Positions 54,387 through 63,536 of a stretch of DNA of 64,000 nt are shown here, piece by piece. This DNA is from Rhodococcus sp. WMMA185 (lineage in GTDB: Bacteria > Actinomycetota > Actinomycetes > Mycobacteriales > Mycobacteriaceae): positions 1,426,001 through 1,490,000 of the forward strand of contig NZ_CP017014.1 of NCBI RefSeq assembly GCF_001767395.1, written 5' to 3'. How positions within the stretch are numbered: the first letter of the stretch is position 1; the number at the start of each line of letters is the position of its first letter. The position numbers and the translations under genes are program-made. Under the pieces are notes generated by a model. It saw nothing but the letters and a program-made list of their open reading frames with translations. It searched no databases and was not told the DNA's origin.

Positions 54387-56444
54387 GTGACCACCCCCGT
54401 ACCTGTCGCCCCAGCCACCCTCGTCCGGGTGCCCGCGGGGACTACGGCCGGAACAGCGGTCCGGGAGGCCGGGTACCCGAGCAAGGGCTCGGACGCGATC
54501 GTCGTGGTCCGTGACGGCGACGGGCAACTCAAGGATCTGTCCTGGGCGCCCGAAACCGATGTCGAGGTCGAACCGGTGGCTGCGGACACCGAAGACGGTC
54601 GCAGCGTCATCCGGCATTCCGCGGCCCATGTGCTCGCGCAAGCAGTCCAGCAGGAGTTCCCCGACGCCAAGCTCGGTATCGGCCCACCCATCAAGGACGG
54701 CTTCTACTACGACTTTGCTGTCGACCGCCCGTTCACTCCCGAGGATCTGGCCACCCTCGAGAAGAGGATGAAGAAGATCATCAAGGGGTCGCAGCGCTTC
54801 TCGCGCCGCGTCGTCGAGTCGGTCGAGGAGGCGCGGGCCGAGCTGGCGGCGGAGCCCTTCAAGCTCGAGCTGATCGACGACAAGTCGGGAATCGACGATC
54901 CGGAGATCATGGAGGTGGGCGGTAGCGAGCTCACCATCTACGACAACCTGGATCCGCGGACCGGCGAGAAGATCTGGGGCGACCTGTGCCGTGGCCCCCA
55001 CATCCCCACGACCAAACACATCCCGGCGTTCAAGCTCACCCGCAGTTCCGCCGCGTACTGGCGCGGTAACCAGGACAACGCCGATTTGCAACGCATCTAC
55101 GGGACCGCCTGGGAGTCGGTGGAGGCGCAGGATCGGCACCTCGAACTTCTCGCCGAGGCCGAGCGGCGCGACCACCGCAAGCTGGGGTCGGAGCTGGACC
55201 TGTTCAGCTTCCCGGAAGAACTCGGCTCCGGTCTGCCGGTGTTCCATCCCAAGGGCGGCATCATCCGCACCGAGATGGAGGACTACTCACGCAAGCGCCA
55301 TGTGGAGGAAGGGTACGACTTCGTCACCACCCCCCACATCACCAAGGGTCACCTGTACGAGGTGTCGGGCCACCTCGACTGGTACCGCGAGGGCATGTTC
55401 CCGGCGATGCATATCGACGAGGAGCGCAACGAGGACGGCACCGTGCGCAAGCCGGGCCAGGACTACTACCTCAAGCCGATGAACTGCCCGATGCACAATC
55501 TGATCTTCCGCTCCCGCGGTCGGTCGTATCGCGAGCTGCCGATCAGGCTGTTCGAATTCGGCTCGGTGTATCGCTACGAGAGGTCGGGTGTCGTCCACGG
55601 GCTGACCCGCGTGCGTGGAATGACCCAGGACGACGCGCACATCTACTGCACACGCGAACAGATGCGCGACGAACTGGCCACCACACTGCAATTCGTTCTC
55701 GGTCTGCTGAAGGACTACGGCCTCGACGACTTCTACCTCGAGCTGTCGACCAAGAACCCGGACAAGTTCGTCGGCGACGACGAGGTCTGGGAGGAAGCCA
55801 CCGCGACGCTGGCCGAGGTGGCCGAAGCATCCGGGTTGAGCCTGTTGCCCGACCCCGGGGGCGCCGCGTTCTACGGCCCCAAGATCTCGGTACAGGTCCA
55901 GGACGCGCTGGGGCGTACGTGGCAGATGTCGACCATTCAGCTCGATTTCAACCTGCCCGAGCGTTTCGATCTCGAGTACACGGCGAGCGATGGCACGAAG
56001 CAGCGTCCGGTGATGATCCACCGCGCGCTTTTCGGCTCGATCGAACGGTTCTTCGGAGTGTTGACCGAGCACTACGCCGGCGCGTTCCCGGCCTGGCTCT
56101 CACCCGTTCAGGTGGTGGGCATCCCGGTGGCGGAGACCTTCGCCGATCACCTCTTCGGCGTGGTGGAGCGGCTGAAGAGCGCCGGCATCAGAGCGGAGGT
56201 CGACGCGAGCGACGACCGGATGCAGAAGAAGATCTTCAACAACACCGCTCAGAAGGTGCCGTTCATGCTCCTCGCGGGCGCCCGCGATGTGGAGGCGAAC
56301 GCCGTGAGCTTCCGCTTCCGTGACGGTACCCAGGTCAATTCGGTGCCCGTCGACGAAGCGGTTCGCATCGTCACCGACTGGGTTGTCCGCCGTGAAAATG
56401 CTTCGCCGACAGCGGAGTTGGTTCGACCGGGCGGGGAGGGGTGA
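54387..56444 (+). CDS. thrS: Threonyl-tRNA synthetase
   Basis: 685-residue class II aminoacyl-tRNA synthetase. N-terminal TGS-like domain (about 1-65), editing domain with [11 protein letters not shown] (HxxxH, about 73), catalytic core with [10 protein letters not shown] (zinc Cys and conserved Met), motif 2 [21 protein letters not shown], and the anticodon-binding domain from about 570. GTG 54387 with TAGGAG 9 bases upstream. No T-box leader seen. Its stop overlaps the next start (GTGA). Confidence 0.96.
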   Translation: MTTPVPVAPATLVRVPAGTTAGTAVREAGYPSKGSDAIVVVRDGDGQLKDLSWAPETDVEVEPVAADTEDGRSVIRHSAAHVLAQAVQQEFPDAKLGIGPPIKDGFYYDFAVDRPFTPEDLATLEKRMKKIIKGSQRFSRRVVESVEEARAELAAEPFKLELIDDKSGIDDPEIMEVGGSELTIYDNLDPRTGEKIWGDLCRGPHIPTTKHIPAFKLTRSSAAYWRGNQDNADLQRIYGTAWESVEAQDRHLELLAEAERRDHRKLGSELDLFSFPEELGSGLPVFHPKGGIIRTEMEDYSRKRHVEEGYDFVTTPHITKGHLYEVSGHLDWYREGMFPAMHIDEERNEDGTVRKPGQDYYLKPMNCPMHNLIFRSRGRSYRELPIRLFEFGSVYRYERSGVVHGLTRVRGMTQDDAHIYCTREQMRDELATTLQFVLGLLKDYGLDDFYLELSTKNPDKFVGDDEVWEEATATLAEVAEASGLSLLPDPGGAAFYGPKISVQVQDALGRTWQMSTIQLDFNLPERFDLEYTASDGTKQRPVMIHRALFGSIERFFGVLTEHYAGAFPAWLSPVQVVGIPVAETFADHLFGVVERLKSAGIRAEVDASDDRMQKKIFNNTAQKVPFMLLAGARDVEANAVSFRFRDGTQVNSVPVDEAVRIVTDWVVRRENASPTAELVRPGGEG

Positions 56445-57031
56445 CGCGCATGGCCGAAGGCGAGGAAGTGGGCGCCGACGAAATGCCGGGCGGTGTAGGG
56501 CCGCTCGTGGACCGCGGCCCGGGGGAGCCCGATCACCTTCAGCGGATCTGGTCGCCGCATCGCATGTCGTACATCGCCGAGGCCCCGAAATCGCGGGACG
56601 CTCTCAATGAGCCGTTCATCGACATCCCGAAAATGGACGACGAGGAGGGGCTGATCGTGGCGCGCGGCGAGCACGTCTACGCGGTGCTCAACCTGTACCC
56701 GTACAACCCGGGTCACATGATGATCGTGCCCTATCGCAAGGTCGCCGCGCTGGAAGATCTCACGCCGGAAGAGAGCGCCGAACTGATGTCGTTCACGCAG
56801 CAGGCTCTGCGTGTGATGAAGCGGGTGTCGCGGCCGGACGGGTTCAACGTCGGCCTGAACCTGGGTAGGGCGGCCGGCGGCTCACTCGCCGAACACCTGC
56901 ACCAGCACATCGTTCCCCGATGGCGTGGTGACGCCAACTTCATCACTGTGCTCGCAGGGGTCAAGGTGATGCCGCAGCTGCTGCGGGAGACGAGGGAATT
57001 GCTGGCGAAGGCTTGGATGAGTGATCGCTAG
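56441..57031 (+). CDS. HIT-family hydrolase/phosphorylase (Ap4A phosphorylase-like)
   Basis: 196-residue histidine-triad protein (Rv2613c-like; that protein is an Ap4A phosphorylase). Catalytic triad motif HLHQH at about 152-156 inside [11 protein letters not shown]. Long N-terminal extension of about 55 residues. GTG 56441 is coupled to the thrS stop; ATG 56450 is an alternative. Likely degrades diadenosine tetraphosphate, a side product of synthetases such as ThrS. Confidence 0.9.
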   Translation: MTRMAEGEEVGADEMPGGVGPLVDRGPGEPDHLQRIWSPHRMSYIAEAPKSRDALNEPFIDIPKMDDEEGLIVARGEHVYAVLNLYPYNPGHMMIVPYRKVAALEDLTPEESAELMSFTQQALRVMKRVSRPDGFNVGLNLGRAAGGSLAEHLHQHIVPRWRGDANFITVLAGVKVMPQLLRETRELLAKAWMSDR

Positions 57032-57102
57032 ATGAATGGCGTGCGAGTTCGCAGACTTGCGCGTACGGGGTTCTGGCACGAGGTGAAGAACGGGGTGGAG
57101 AG

Positions 57103-57768
57103 GTGCTGAGCTTCTTCGGACGGGCATCCGTGTCCAAGGTGACGGCACCGTTGGGAAAGGCGCTGGTCAAGACCGGGCTCACACCCGACTCCGTCACGAT
57201 CATCGGCACCGTCGCAACTGTGGCGGGCGCGGTGACGCTGTTTCCCAGCGGGCATTTGTTCTGGGGAACGATGGTCATCTGGCTGTTCGTGATGTTCGAC
57301 ATGCTCGACGGTGCGATGGCCCGCGCACGAGGCGGTGGCACCCGATTCGGCGCGGTGCTCGACGCCACGTCCGACAGGATTGCAGACGGCGCGATCTTTG
57401 CCGGTCTCGCCTGGTGGGCGGTCTATCACGAGAACAGCAAACCGCTGCTGGTCGCGACGCTCATCTGCCTTGTGACCTCGCAGGTAATCTCGTATGCGAA
57501 GGCGCGCGCCGAGGCGAGCGGCCTGTCCGCGGACGGTGGGCTGATCGAACGCCCCGACCGCCTGGTCCTGGTGCTCGTGGGTGCGGGCGTGACCGGTCTC
57601 GGCGTCCCATGGGCGATTCACGTCGCCATGTGGTTGCTTGCGGTGGGGAGTGTGATCACCGTGTTCCAGCGGATTCTTGCCGTACGGGGTTCGGCCGGCG
57701 CACGGGACTTGCTGCCGGTGCAGGCGACGGACGATACATCCGATGACGGACAGTCGACTTCGCAATGA
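57103..57768 (+). CDS. pgsA: Phosphatidylinositol phosphate synthase
   Basis: 221-residue CDP-alcohol phosphotransferase joining CDP-diacylglycerol and inositol-1-phosphate. The eight-residue-spaced signature starts DMLDGAMARARGGGTRFG at residue 66 and ends with D-x3-D at about 87-91. Six helices. GTG 57103. Corresponds to Rv2612c and opens the PIM pathway in this operon; SuhB at 11352 acts on the same inositol phosphate. Confidence 0.94.
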   Translation: MLSFFGRASVSKVTAPLGKALVKTGLTPDSVTIIGTVATVAGAVTLFPSGHLFWGTMVIWLFVMFDMLDGAMARARGGGTRFGAVLDATSDRIADGAIFAGLAWWAVYHENSKPLLVATLICLVTSQVISYAKARAEASGLSADGGLIERPDRLVLVLVGAGVTGLGVPWAIHVAMWLLAVGSVITVFQRILAVRGSAGARDLLPVQATDDTSDDGQSTSQ

Positions 57769-58667
57769 ATGTCTCGGAGCGCCTGACCGACCTGGGTTAC
57801 GCCGCCGGGTGGCGACTGGTGCGTGCCCTGCCGGAGCGAGTGGCCGTGACCCTGTTCGACAAGGGCGCGGACCTCGCGGTCAGAGGGGGCGGGCCCGAGC
57901 AGTTGCGCCGGAACCTCGGCCGTGTCCTGGGTGTGTCGGCGGAGGAGGTTCCGGATTCGCTCATGAGGGCATCGGTGCGGTCCTACGCGCGCTACTGGCG
58001 GGAGGCATTCCGTCTGCCGTCGATGGACCTCGTGAAGACCGGTGCTGCCCTCGACGCGCTCGTCGAAGGGCAGGAATACCTCGACGCCGCGAAGGCGAAC
58101 GGCAAAGGGGCGGTGATGGCGCTCCCGCACAGTGGAAACTGGGATATGGCGGGAGTGTGGTGTGTGCAGCACTGGGGCGCCCTGTCGACTGTCGCCGAGA
58201 GGTTGAAGCCCGAATCGCTGTACAAGCGCTTCGTCGACTACCGCGAGGGTCTCGGATTCGAGATATTCCCGCTCAGTGGGGGAGACAATCCTCCCTTCGC
58301 GGAGCTGTCGGCGCGCTTGCGGGACAATAAGATTGTCTGTCTCCTCGGCGAACGCGATCTAGCGAAGAAGGGCGTGCCCGTCTTGTTCTTCGGTGAGCCG
58401 ACGCGGATGCCCGCCGGGCCGGCGAGACTCGCGATCGATACCGGCGCACCGCTCATGCCCGTGCACTGCTGGTTCACCGACGGCGGGTGGGGATTCCGGA
58501 TCGACCCACCGATCGACACCACCGCAGGTGTCTTCGCGGCCACGCAGGAACTGGCGCAGCGGTTCGAAGCCAACATCGCGGCCCACCCCGAGGATTGGCA
58601 CATGCTTCAGCCGCTGTGGCTCAACGATCTGCCGCAGGACAAGCGCTCGCGCATGGAGAAGTCGTGA
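57765..58667 (+). CDS. patA: Phosphatidylinositol mannoside acyltransferase
   Basis: 300-residue LpxL-family membrane-associated acyltransferase (Rv2611c-like) that acylates the 6-position of mannose in PIM1/PIM2. Catalytic HxxxxD motif HSGNWD at residues 122-127. ATG 57765 overlaps the pgsA stop, and its stop overlaps the pimA GTG. Confidence 0.93.
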   Translation: MNVSERLTDLGYAAGWRLVRALPERVAVTLFDKGADLAVRGGGPEQLRRNLGRVLGVSAEEVPDSLMRASVRSYARYWREAFRLPSMDLVKTGAALDALVEGQEYLDAAKANGKGAVMALPHSGNWDMAGVWCVQHWGALSTVAERLKPESLYKRFVDYREGLGFEIFPLSGGDNPPFAELSARLRDNKIVCLLGERDLAKKGVPVLFFGEPTRMPAGPARLAIDTGAPLMPVHCWFTDGGWGFRIDPPIDTTAGVFAATQELAQRFEANIAAHPEDWHMLQPLWLNDLPQDKRSRMEKS

Positions 58668-59791
58668 AGATAGGAATGGTCTGCCCATACTCGTTCGATG
58701 TCCCGGGCGGAGTGCAGGCCCACGTCGTGGACCTCGCCGAGGTGCTGATCGAGCGTGGGCACAAGGTGAGCGTTCTGGCCCCGGCCTCCGAAGGCGTCGA
58801 TCTCCCCGATTTCGTAGTCTCCGCCGGTCGGGCGCTTCCCGTTCCCTACAACGGGTCGGTGGCCAGGCTGAGTTTCGGTCCGGCCGCCAGCGCCCGGGTG
58901 AGGCGCTGGATCTCCGACAACGACTTCGACGTCCTGCACATCCACGAACCGAACGCACCGAGCCTGTCCATGCTCGCTCTGCGTGTGGCCGAGGGCCCGA
59001 TTGTGGCCACCTTCCATACTTCGACGACGAAGTCGTTGGTGCTGAGCACGTTTCAGTCGGTGCTTCAGCCGTATCTGGAGAAGATCAGCGGCCGGATCGC
59101 GGTATCGGAACTGGCGCGCCGGTGGCAGGTCGAGTCGCTCGGTTCCGATGCGGTCGAGATTCCCAACGGCGTCGACGTCCAGGCGTTCGCGAATGCCGAA
59201 CTCCTGCCCGGATATCCGCGTGCCGGGCGCACGGTCCTGTTTCTCGGACGGTACGACGAGCCGCGCAAGGGCATGGATGTGTTACTGCGCGCGCTGCCGA
59301 CGTTGGTGGAGAAGTACCCCGACCTCGAGGTGCTGGTGGTCGGCCGCGGCGACGTGGACAAGTTGCGCCGCGCCGCGGGGCCGCTGTCCGCGCACCTGCG
59401 TCTCCTGGGTCAGGTCGACGACGCCGAGAAGGCTTCAGCCTTGAGGAGTGCCGATGTCTACTGCGCGCCGAACCTCGGCGGTGAGAGCTTCGGAATCGTG
59501 CTGGTGGAGGCTATGTCCGCCGGGGCTGCCGTCGTGGCGAGTGAGTTGAACGCGTTCCGGCGGGTTCTGCGTGACGGACAGGCAGGCGTCCTGGTTCCGG
59601 TCGGTGATGCGACTGCGCTTGCGGCGGGGATCGACTCGGTGCTCAGCGATCCCGCACGCCGCGCCGCGCTCGTCGACGCTGGGCGAAGTGTCGTCGCCGA
59701 GTACGACTGGCCTGTGGTGGCCGAACAGATCTTGCGCGTATACGAGACGGTCACCGTCGGCCGTGACAGTGTGCGGGAGGTCGGCTCATGA
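58664..59791 (+). CDS. pimA: Phosphatidylinositol alpha-mannosyltransferase
   Basis: 375-residue GT4 (GT-B fold) enzyme adding the first mannose from GDP-mannose to phosphatidylinositol. N-terminal glycine loop DVPGGVQAHVVDLAEVL (about 11-27), HIHEPNAPS near 88, and the sugar-nucleotide EX7E motif in ESFGIVLVEAMSAG near 273. GTG 58664 coupled to patA, GGAG 6 bases upstream. Matches Rv2610c. Confidence 0.95.
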   Translation: MKIGMVCPYSFDVPGGVQAHVVDLAEVLIERGHKVSVLAPASEGVDLPDFVVSAGRALPVPYNGSVARLSFGPAASARVRRWISDNDFDVLHIHEPNAPSLSMLALRVAEGPIVATFHTSTTKSLVLSTFQSVLQPYLEKISGRIAVSELARRWQVESLGSDAVEIPNGVDVQAFANAELLPGYPRAGRTVLFLGRYDEPRKGMDVLLRALPTLVEKYPDLEVLVVGRGDVDKLRRAAGPLSAHLRLLGQVDDAEKASALRSADVYCAPNLGGESFGIVLVEAMSAGAAVVASELNAFRRVLRDGQAGVLVPVGDATALAAGIDSVLSDPARRAALVDAGRSVVAEYDWPVVAEQILRVYETVTVGRDSVREVGS

Positions 59792-60810
59792 CACTCTCCG
59801 CCCTCACGATCTTGATCCTCGTCCTCGTGCTGGTCGTCGTGCTCGCAATCGGATTGTGGGCGTATGGAACGGCCAATCGACTCGACCGGCTGCACGTTCG
59901 CTCGGATCTGTGCTGGCAGGCCCTCGATGCGGCCCTCGCGCGGCGGGCGGTGGTCGCGCGAGCGGCAGTGGCGGCTTTGGATCCCCCCGAAGGCAGATCG
60001 CTCGCGGCACTTGCCCAGCGGGCGGAACGGTCGGACCGGGCAGAACGAGAAGTCGCCGAGAACGCGTTGTCGAGCGCGCTGTCGTCCCTCGACCTCGACA
60101 AGCTGCCACCGCAGTTGGTGGCCGAGCTGGCGGACGCCGAGGCCAGGGTGCTGATCGCTCGCAGGTTCCACAACGATGCCGTTCGTGACACCCTGGCGCT
60201 GCGGACGCGAAGGCCCGTCCGATGGCTACGCCTCGGCGGCATGGCTCCCTTGCCGACATATTTCGAGATCGCCGAACGCTCGTCCGCGGCCGCCGTTACG
60301 GAGGGGCTGGCGCTCGACTCGGTCCGGACGTCAGCGAGGGTGGTCCTGCTCGACGACCGCGGCCGGGTCCTGCTATTGAGGGGACACGATCCGACCGTCC
60401 CCGAGGTCTACTACTGGTTCACCATCGGTGGTGCCGTCGAGCAGGGAGAGAACCTGCGCGCCGCGGCGGTTCGGGAGATCACCGAGGAGACCGGGTACGT
60501 CGCTTCGGCGGAGTCGCTGCGCGGGCCGATGTGGCGACGGGTGGCCGTGTTCTCCTGGAACGGTCAGCTCATCCGCTCCGAGGAGTTGTTCTTCGCCCTA
60601 CGCGCAGACAGATTCGAGCCACACCACGGCGGGTTCACCGAACTCGAGGAGCGCTCGATAACCGGCTACCGATGGTGCACCGCCGATGCGATCCGCGAAC
60701 TGGACGCCTCGGGGGAGACCGTCTACCCACGGGATCTGGCGGATCTACTGGACGAGGCGGACGTGGTGGCGTCGGCCACGGACGATCCTGAGGTGCGCGC
60801 CATAACGTAG
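59788..60810 (+). CDS. LemA-like / NUDIX hydrolase fusion, membrane-anchored
   Basis: 340-residue protein (Rv2609c-like). One N-terminal helix (about 5-26), then a LemA-like helical domain (about 27-135) with [21 protein letters not shown] and [11 protein letters not shown]. From about 180 a NUDIX domain with a complete box: G at about 214, E at 220, REITEETGY at about 229-237. Hydrolyses a nucleoside-diphosphate derivative, possibly GDP-mannose or a related sugar nucleotide given the operon. Start coupled to pimA (ATGA). Confidence 0.88.
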   Translation: MTLSALTILILVLVLVVVLAIGLWAYGTANRLDRLHVRSDLCWQALDAALARRAVVARAAVAALDPPEGRSLAALAQRAERSDRAEREVAENALSSALSSLDLDKLPPQLVAELADAEARVLIARRFHNDAVRDTLALRTRRPVRWLRLGGMAPLPTYFEIAERSSAAAVTEGLALDSVRTSARVVLLDDRGRVLLLRGHDPTVPEVYYWFTIGGAVEQGENLRAAAVREITEETGYVASAESLRGPMWRRVAVFSWNGQLIRSEELFFALRADRFEPHHGGFTELEERSITGYRWCTADAIRELDASGETVYPRDLADLLDEADVVASATDDPEVRAIT

Positions 60811-60962
60811 GCACCGTCCGTGCAGACCGGAGAAAGCCAGCAACAGGCGACTGGCTACGGAAGGTCGCGAACCGTCGTCCTAGAATCAAATACTGCAGCG
60901 TGAATTTCGTTCTGCACGCATGTCGTTATCGAAGTCAATCAATGCCCAACCAGGAGACTGCT

Positions 60963-61865
60963 GTGAGCACCCCCGACACCACTCCCGCCACCGGTACGGC
61001 GCGCGTCAAGCGCGGCATGGCCGAGATGTTGAAGGGCGGGGTCATCATGGACGTCGTCACACCCGAGCAGGCGAAGATCGCCGAGGATGCGGGGGCCGTA
61101 GCGGTCATGGCGCTCGAGCGGGTTCCCGCGGATATTCGCGCACAGGGCGGTGTCTCCCGGATGAGTGATCCGGACATGATCGACGGCATCATTTCCGCCG
61201 TGTCCATCCCGGTCATGGCCAAGGCCCGTATCGGCCATTTCGTCGAGGCCCAGATCCTGCAGTCCCTCGGTGTCGACTACATCGACGAGTCCGAGGTGCT
61301 CACCCCCGCCGACTACGCCAACCATATCGACAAGTGGGAATTCACCGTCCCGTTCGTCTGTGGCGCCACCAACCTCGGCGAGGCTCTGCGCCGAATCACC
61401 GAGGGAGCGGCAATGATCCGCTCCAAGGGCGAGGCGGGCACCGGCGACGTGTCCAACGCCACCACCCACATGCGCACGATCGGTGGCGAGATCCGCCGAC
61501 TGTCTTCGCTGAGCACGGACGAACTCTACGTGGCGGCCAAGGAATTGCAGGCCCCCTACGATCTGGTCGTCGAGGTGGCGAAGGCGGGTAAGTTGCCGGT
61601 CACCATGTTCACCGCCGGCGGTATCGCGACCCCGGCCGACGCGGCGATGATGATGCAGCTCGGCGCGGAGGGCGTCTTCGTCGGCTCCGGAATCTTCAAG
61701 TCCGGCAACCCCGCCGAACGTGCCGCGGCGATCGTGAAGGCCACCACGTTCTTCGACGACCCTGATGTCCTCGCAAAGGTCTCCCGCGGACTCGGTGAGG
61801 CCATGGTCGGAATCAACGTCGACGACATCCCCGTCCCGCACCGCCTCGCCGAGCGCGGCTGGTGA
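60963..61865 (+). CDS. pdxS: Pyridoxal 5'-phosphate synthase, lyase subunit PdxS
   Basis: 300-residue TIM-barrel subunit that makes PLP from ribose-5-phosphate, glyceraldehyde-3-phosphate and ammonia. Catalytic Asp in GGVIMDVV and Lys in [13 protein letters not shown]; phosphate loop [27 protein letters not shown] split over two motifs. GTG 60963 has AGGAG 6 bases upstream. In mycobacteria pdxS is followed by tesB2 and pdxT; here a TnpB element separates pdxS from tesB. Confidence 0.95.
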   Translation: MSTPDTTPATGTARVKRGMAEMLKGGVIMDVVTPEQAKIAEDAGAVAVMALERVPADIRAQGGVSRMSDPDMIDGIISAVSIPVMAKARIGHFVEAQILQSLGVDYIDESEVLTPADYANHIDKWEFTVPFVCGATNLGEALRRITEGAAMIRSKGEAGTGDVSNATTHMRTIGGEIRRLSSLSTDELYVAAKELQAPYDLVVEVAKAGKLPVTMFTAGGIATPADAAMMMQLGAEGVFVGSGIFKSGNPAERAAAIVKATTFFDDPDVLAKVSRGLGEAMVGINVDDIPVPHRLAERGW

Positions 61866-61925
61866 CACGCGCGATCAGTGACGCGCACGATCGGTGACAC
61901 GCGCGATCGGTGATACGCACGATCT
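61862..61925. repeat. Four 16-bp tandem repeats over the pdxS stop codon
   Basis: Units 61862-61877, 61878-61893, 61894-61909 and 61910-61925, consensus GTGACACGCGCGATCG. The first unit includes the pdxS TGA stop. Units differ at one to three bases. Confidence 0.92.
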
Positions 61926-61962
61926 GGGGCGTGATTCGAGAGGAACCCTCACCCACGTGAGG

Positions 61963-62016
61963 GTTGCAACTGTTGCCGGAAATGCGGAATTCTGTGTTGT
62001 TTTGTGGAGAAATCTC
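61963..62016 (+). repeat. Dispersed ~55-bp repeat, copy 2
   Basis: Partner of 50444-50497; core TGTGTTGTTTTGTGGAGAAA. Lies between the left-end hairpin and tnpB. Confidence 0.7.
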
Positions 62017-62068
62017 CGTTGTCGGGTTTCCCCACGGATTGTCGGCGTATGCCGCTATAGTCGAAAGT

Positions 62069-62125
62069 ATGTTCGAGTCGGGTGGGGCGGAGATTCGGTG
62101 GCGGGCCGTGGGGGTTGTCGGGTGA
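62069..62125 (+). CDS. 18-codon ORF coupled to tnpB start
   Basis: ATGTTCGAG... reads MFESGGAEIRWRAVGVVG and stops in GTGA, overlapping the tnpB GTG. TATAGT at 62056-62061 is a good -10 element 7 bases before the ATG, so the transcript would be leaderless. It may only serve to bring ribosomes to tnpB; the ATGTTCGAG start also resembles that of DUF222/HNH genes, so a relic is possible. Confidence 0.4.
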   Translation: MFESGGAEIRWRAVGVVG

Positions 62126-63500
62126 ACACGGTGCTGCAGGCGTACCGGTTCGCCCTCGACCCCACCTCCGCCCAGGACGCGATGCTGCGGTCGCATTGCG
62201 GGGCGCAGCGTTTCGCCTACAACTGGGGGCTGGCCACGGTGAAAGCCAATCTGGATCAGCGGGCCGCGGAACGGTCCTACCGGATCGCCGACGACGATCT
62301 GACCCCGGCCGTGGACTGGTCCGCATACTCTCTTCGTAAGGCCTGGAACCTGGCCAAGGAGGAGACCGCCCCGTGGTGGGCGGAGAACTCGAAGGAGGCG
62401 TATTCGTCCGGGCTGGCGAACCTCGCTGCCGCACTGTCGAACTGGTCGACGTCCCGGTCCGGCAAGCGCAGGGGCCGCCGGGTGGGCTTTCCCCGGTTCA
62501 AGGGCAAGAGGTCGGCGCTGTCGTGCCGGTTCAGCACCGGGGCCTTCGGGCTCATCGAGGCGGACCGCCGGCACGTGAAACTACCGAGGATCGGAACCGT
62601 CCGCACCCACGAGTCCACGAGGAAACTCGCCCGCCGTGTCGACGCGGGGACGGCCCGGATCCGGTCGGCGACCGTGGCGTTTCGGCGGGCCGGTGGTTCG
62701 TCTGCTTCTCCGTTCAGGTGCGGCGCGCCGAACCCGAAACGCGGACGACGGATGCACCGTCGGTGGTGGGGGTCGATCTCGGGGTGAAGACCCTGGCAGT
62801 GCTCTCCACCGGAGAAATGATCGAAAACCCGAAGCATCTCGAGCACGCCCAGAAACAGTTGCGCCGCCTGCAGCGACAAGCTTCTCGCCGGGTGGGTCGG
62901 GACAAGCGCACCGGCCAGCAGCCGTCGAACAGGTGGCTTGCCACCCAGGCGCGGGTCGCCCGGTTGCACGCGTATGTGGCAGATGCCCGACGGGACGGGT
63001 TGCACAAGCTCTCGACCCGACTGGTCCGCAGTCACGATGTGGTCGTGCTCGAGGATTTGAATGTGGCGGGGATGCTGCGGAACCGGTCGCTGGCCCGGCA
63101 TATTGCTGGGGTCGGCATGGGCGAGGTGCGCCGTCAGACCGAGTGCAAGACCGCCTGGCGTGGGTCGTCCGTGCACATCGCGGACCGGTGGTATCCGAGT
63201 TCGAAGACGTGTTCGGCTTGCGGGGACGTGAAAGCCAAGCTGTCCCTGAAGAAACGAGTATTCAAGTGTGACTGCGGTCTGCGTATGGACCGTGACCTGA
63301 ATGCGGCCCGCAATCTGGCGGCCCTGGTTCAGACGTCCTCCCCGAGTTGCGGGGCGACGGTAAACGAGCCCGATGGAACCCCACGGAAGGCCCGCACTGT
63401 GCGGGCGGCGGGGATCGCCACGGGAAGACTCACACCTCGTGTGAGTCAACGCCGGGACCGTGAGGCTCCGGCTCGGGGAACGTTCTTCCACGTTTCCTGA
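62122..63500 (+). pseudogene. tnpB: TnpB, frameshifted
   Basis: The N-terminal half (MNTVLQAYRFALDPT..., with helix-turn-helix and FPRFKGKRS motif) is in one frame to about 62680; from about 62685 the family sequence AGRWFVCFSVQV continues in the -1 frame to 63500 with GVDLGVKTLAV, VLEDLNVAGM, zinc ribbon CSACG...CDCG and the third Asp in MDRDLNAARN. A one-base loss near 62675-62695 (GCGTTTCGGCGGG) would explain it; sequencing error or programmed slippage are less likely but possible. Otherwise the nuclease motifs are intact. Confidence 0.85.
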
Positions 63501-63536
63501 ACGGTGTAGCGGTACGAGCGCGGGAAAGGGCCGTGG

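Larger units (their letters stand above)
61940..63450 (+). mobile_element. Lone TnpB element 2 (inactivated)
   Basis: About 1.5 kb. Left-end hairpin AACCCTCAC-CCAC-GTGAGGGTT (61944-61965), right-end hairpin GACTCACAC-CTC-GTGTGAGTC (63427-63447) followed by AAC. Starts with the same GAGGAACCC as element 1. No TnpA. Boundaries approximate. Confidence 0.7.

Noticed and set aside
62675-62695. Programmed frameshift site in tnpB 2
   Set aside because: No classical slippery heptamer is visible; a simple one-base loss is the more economical explanation.
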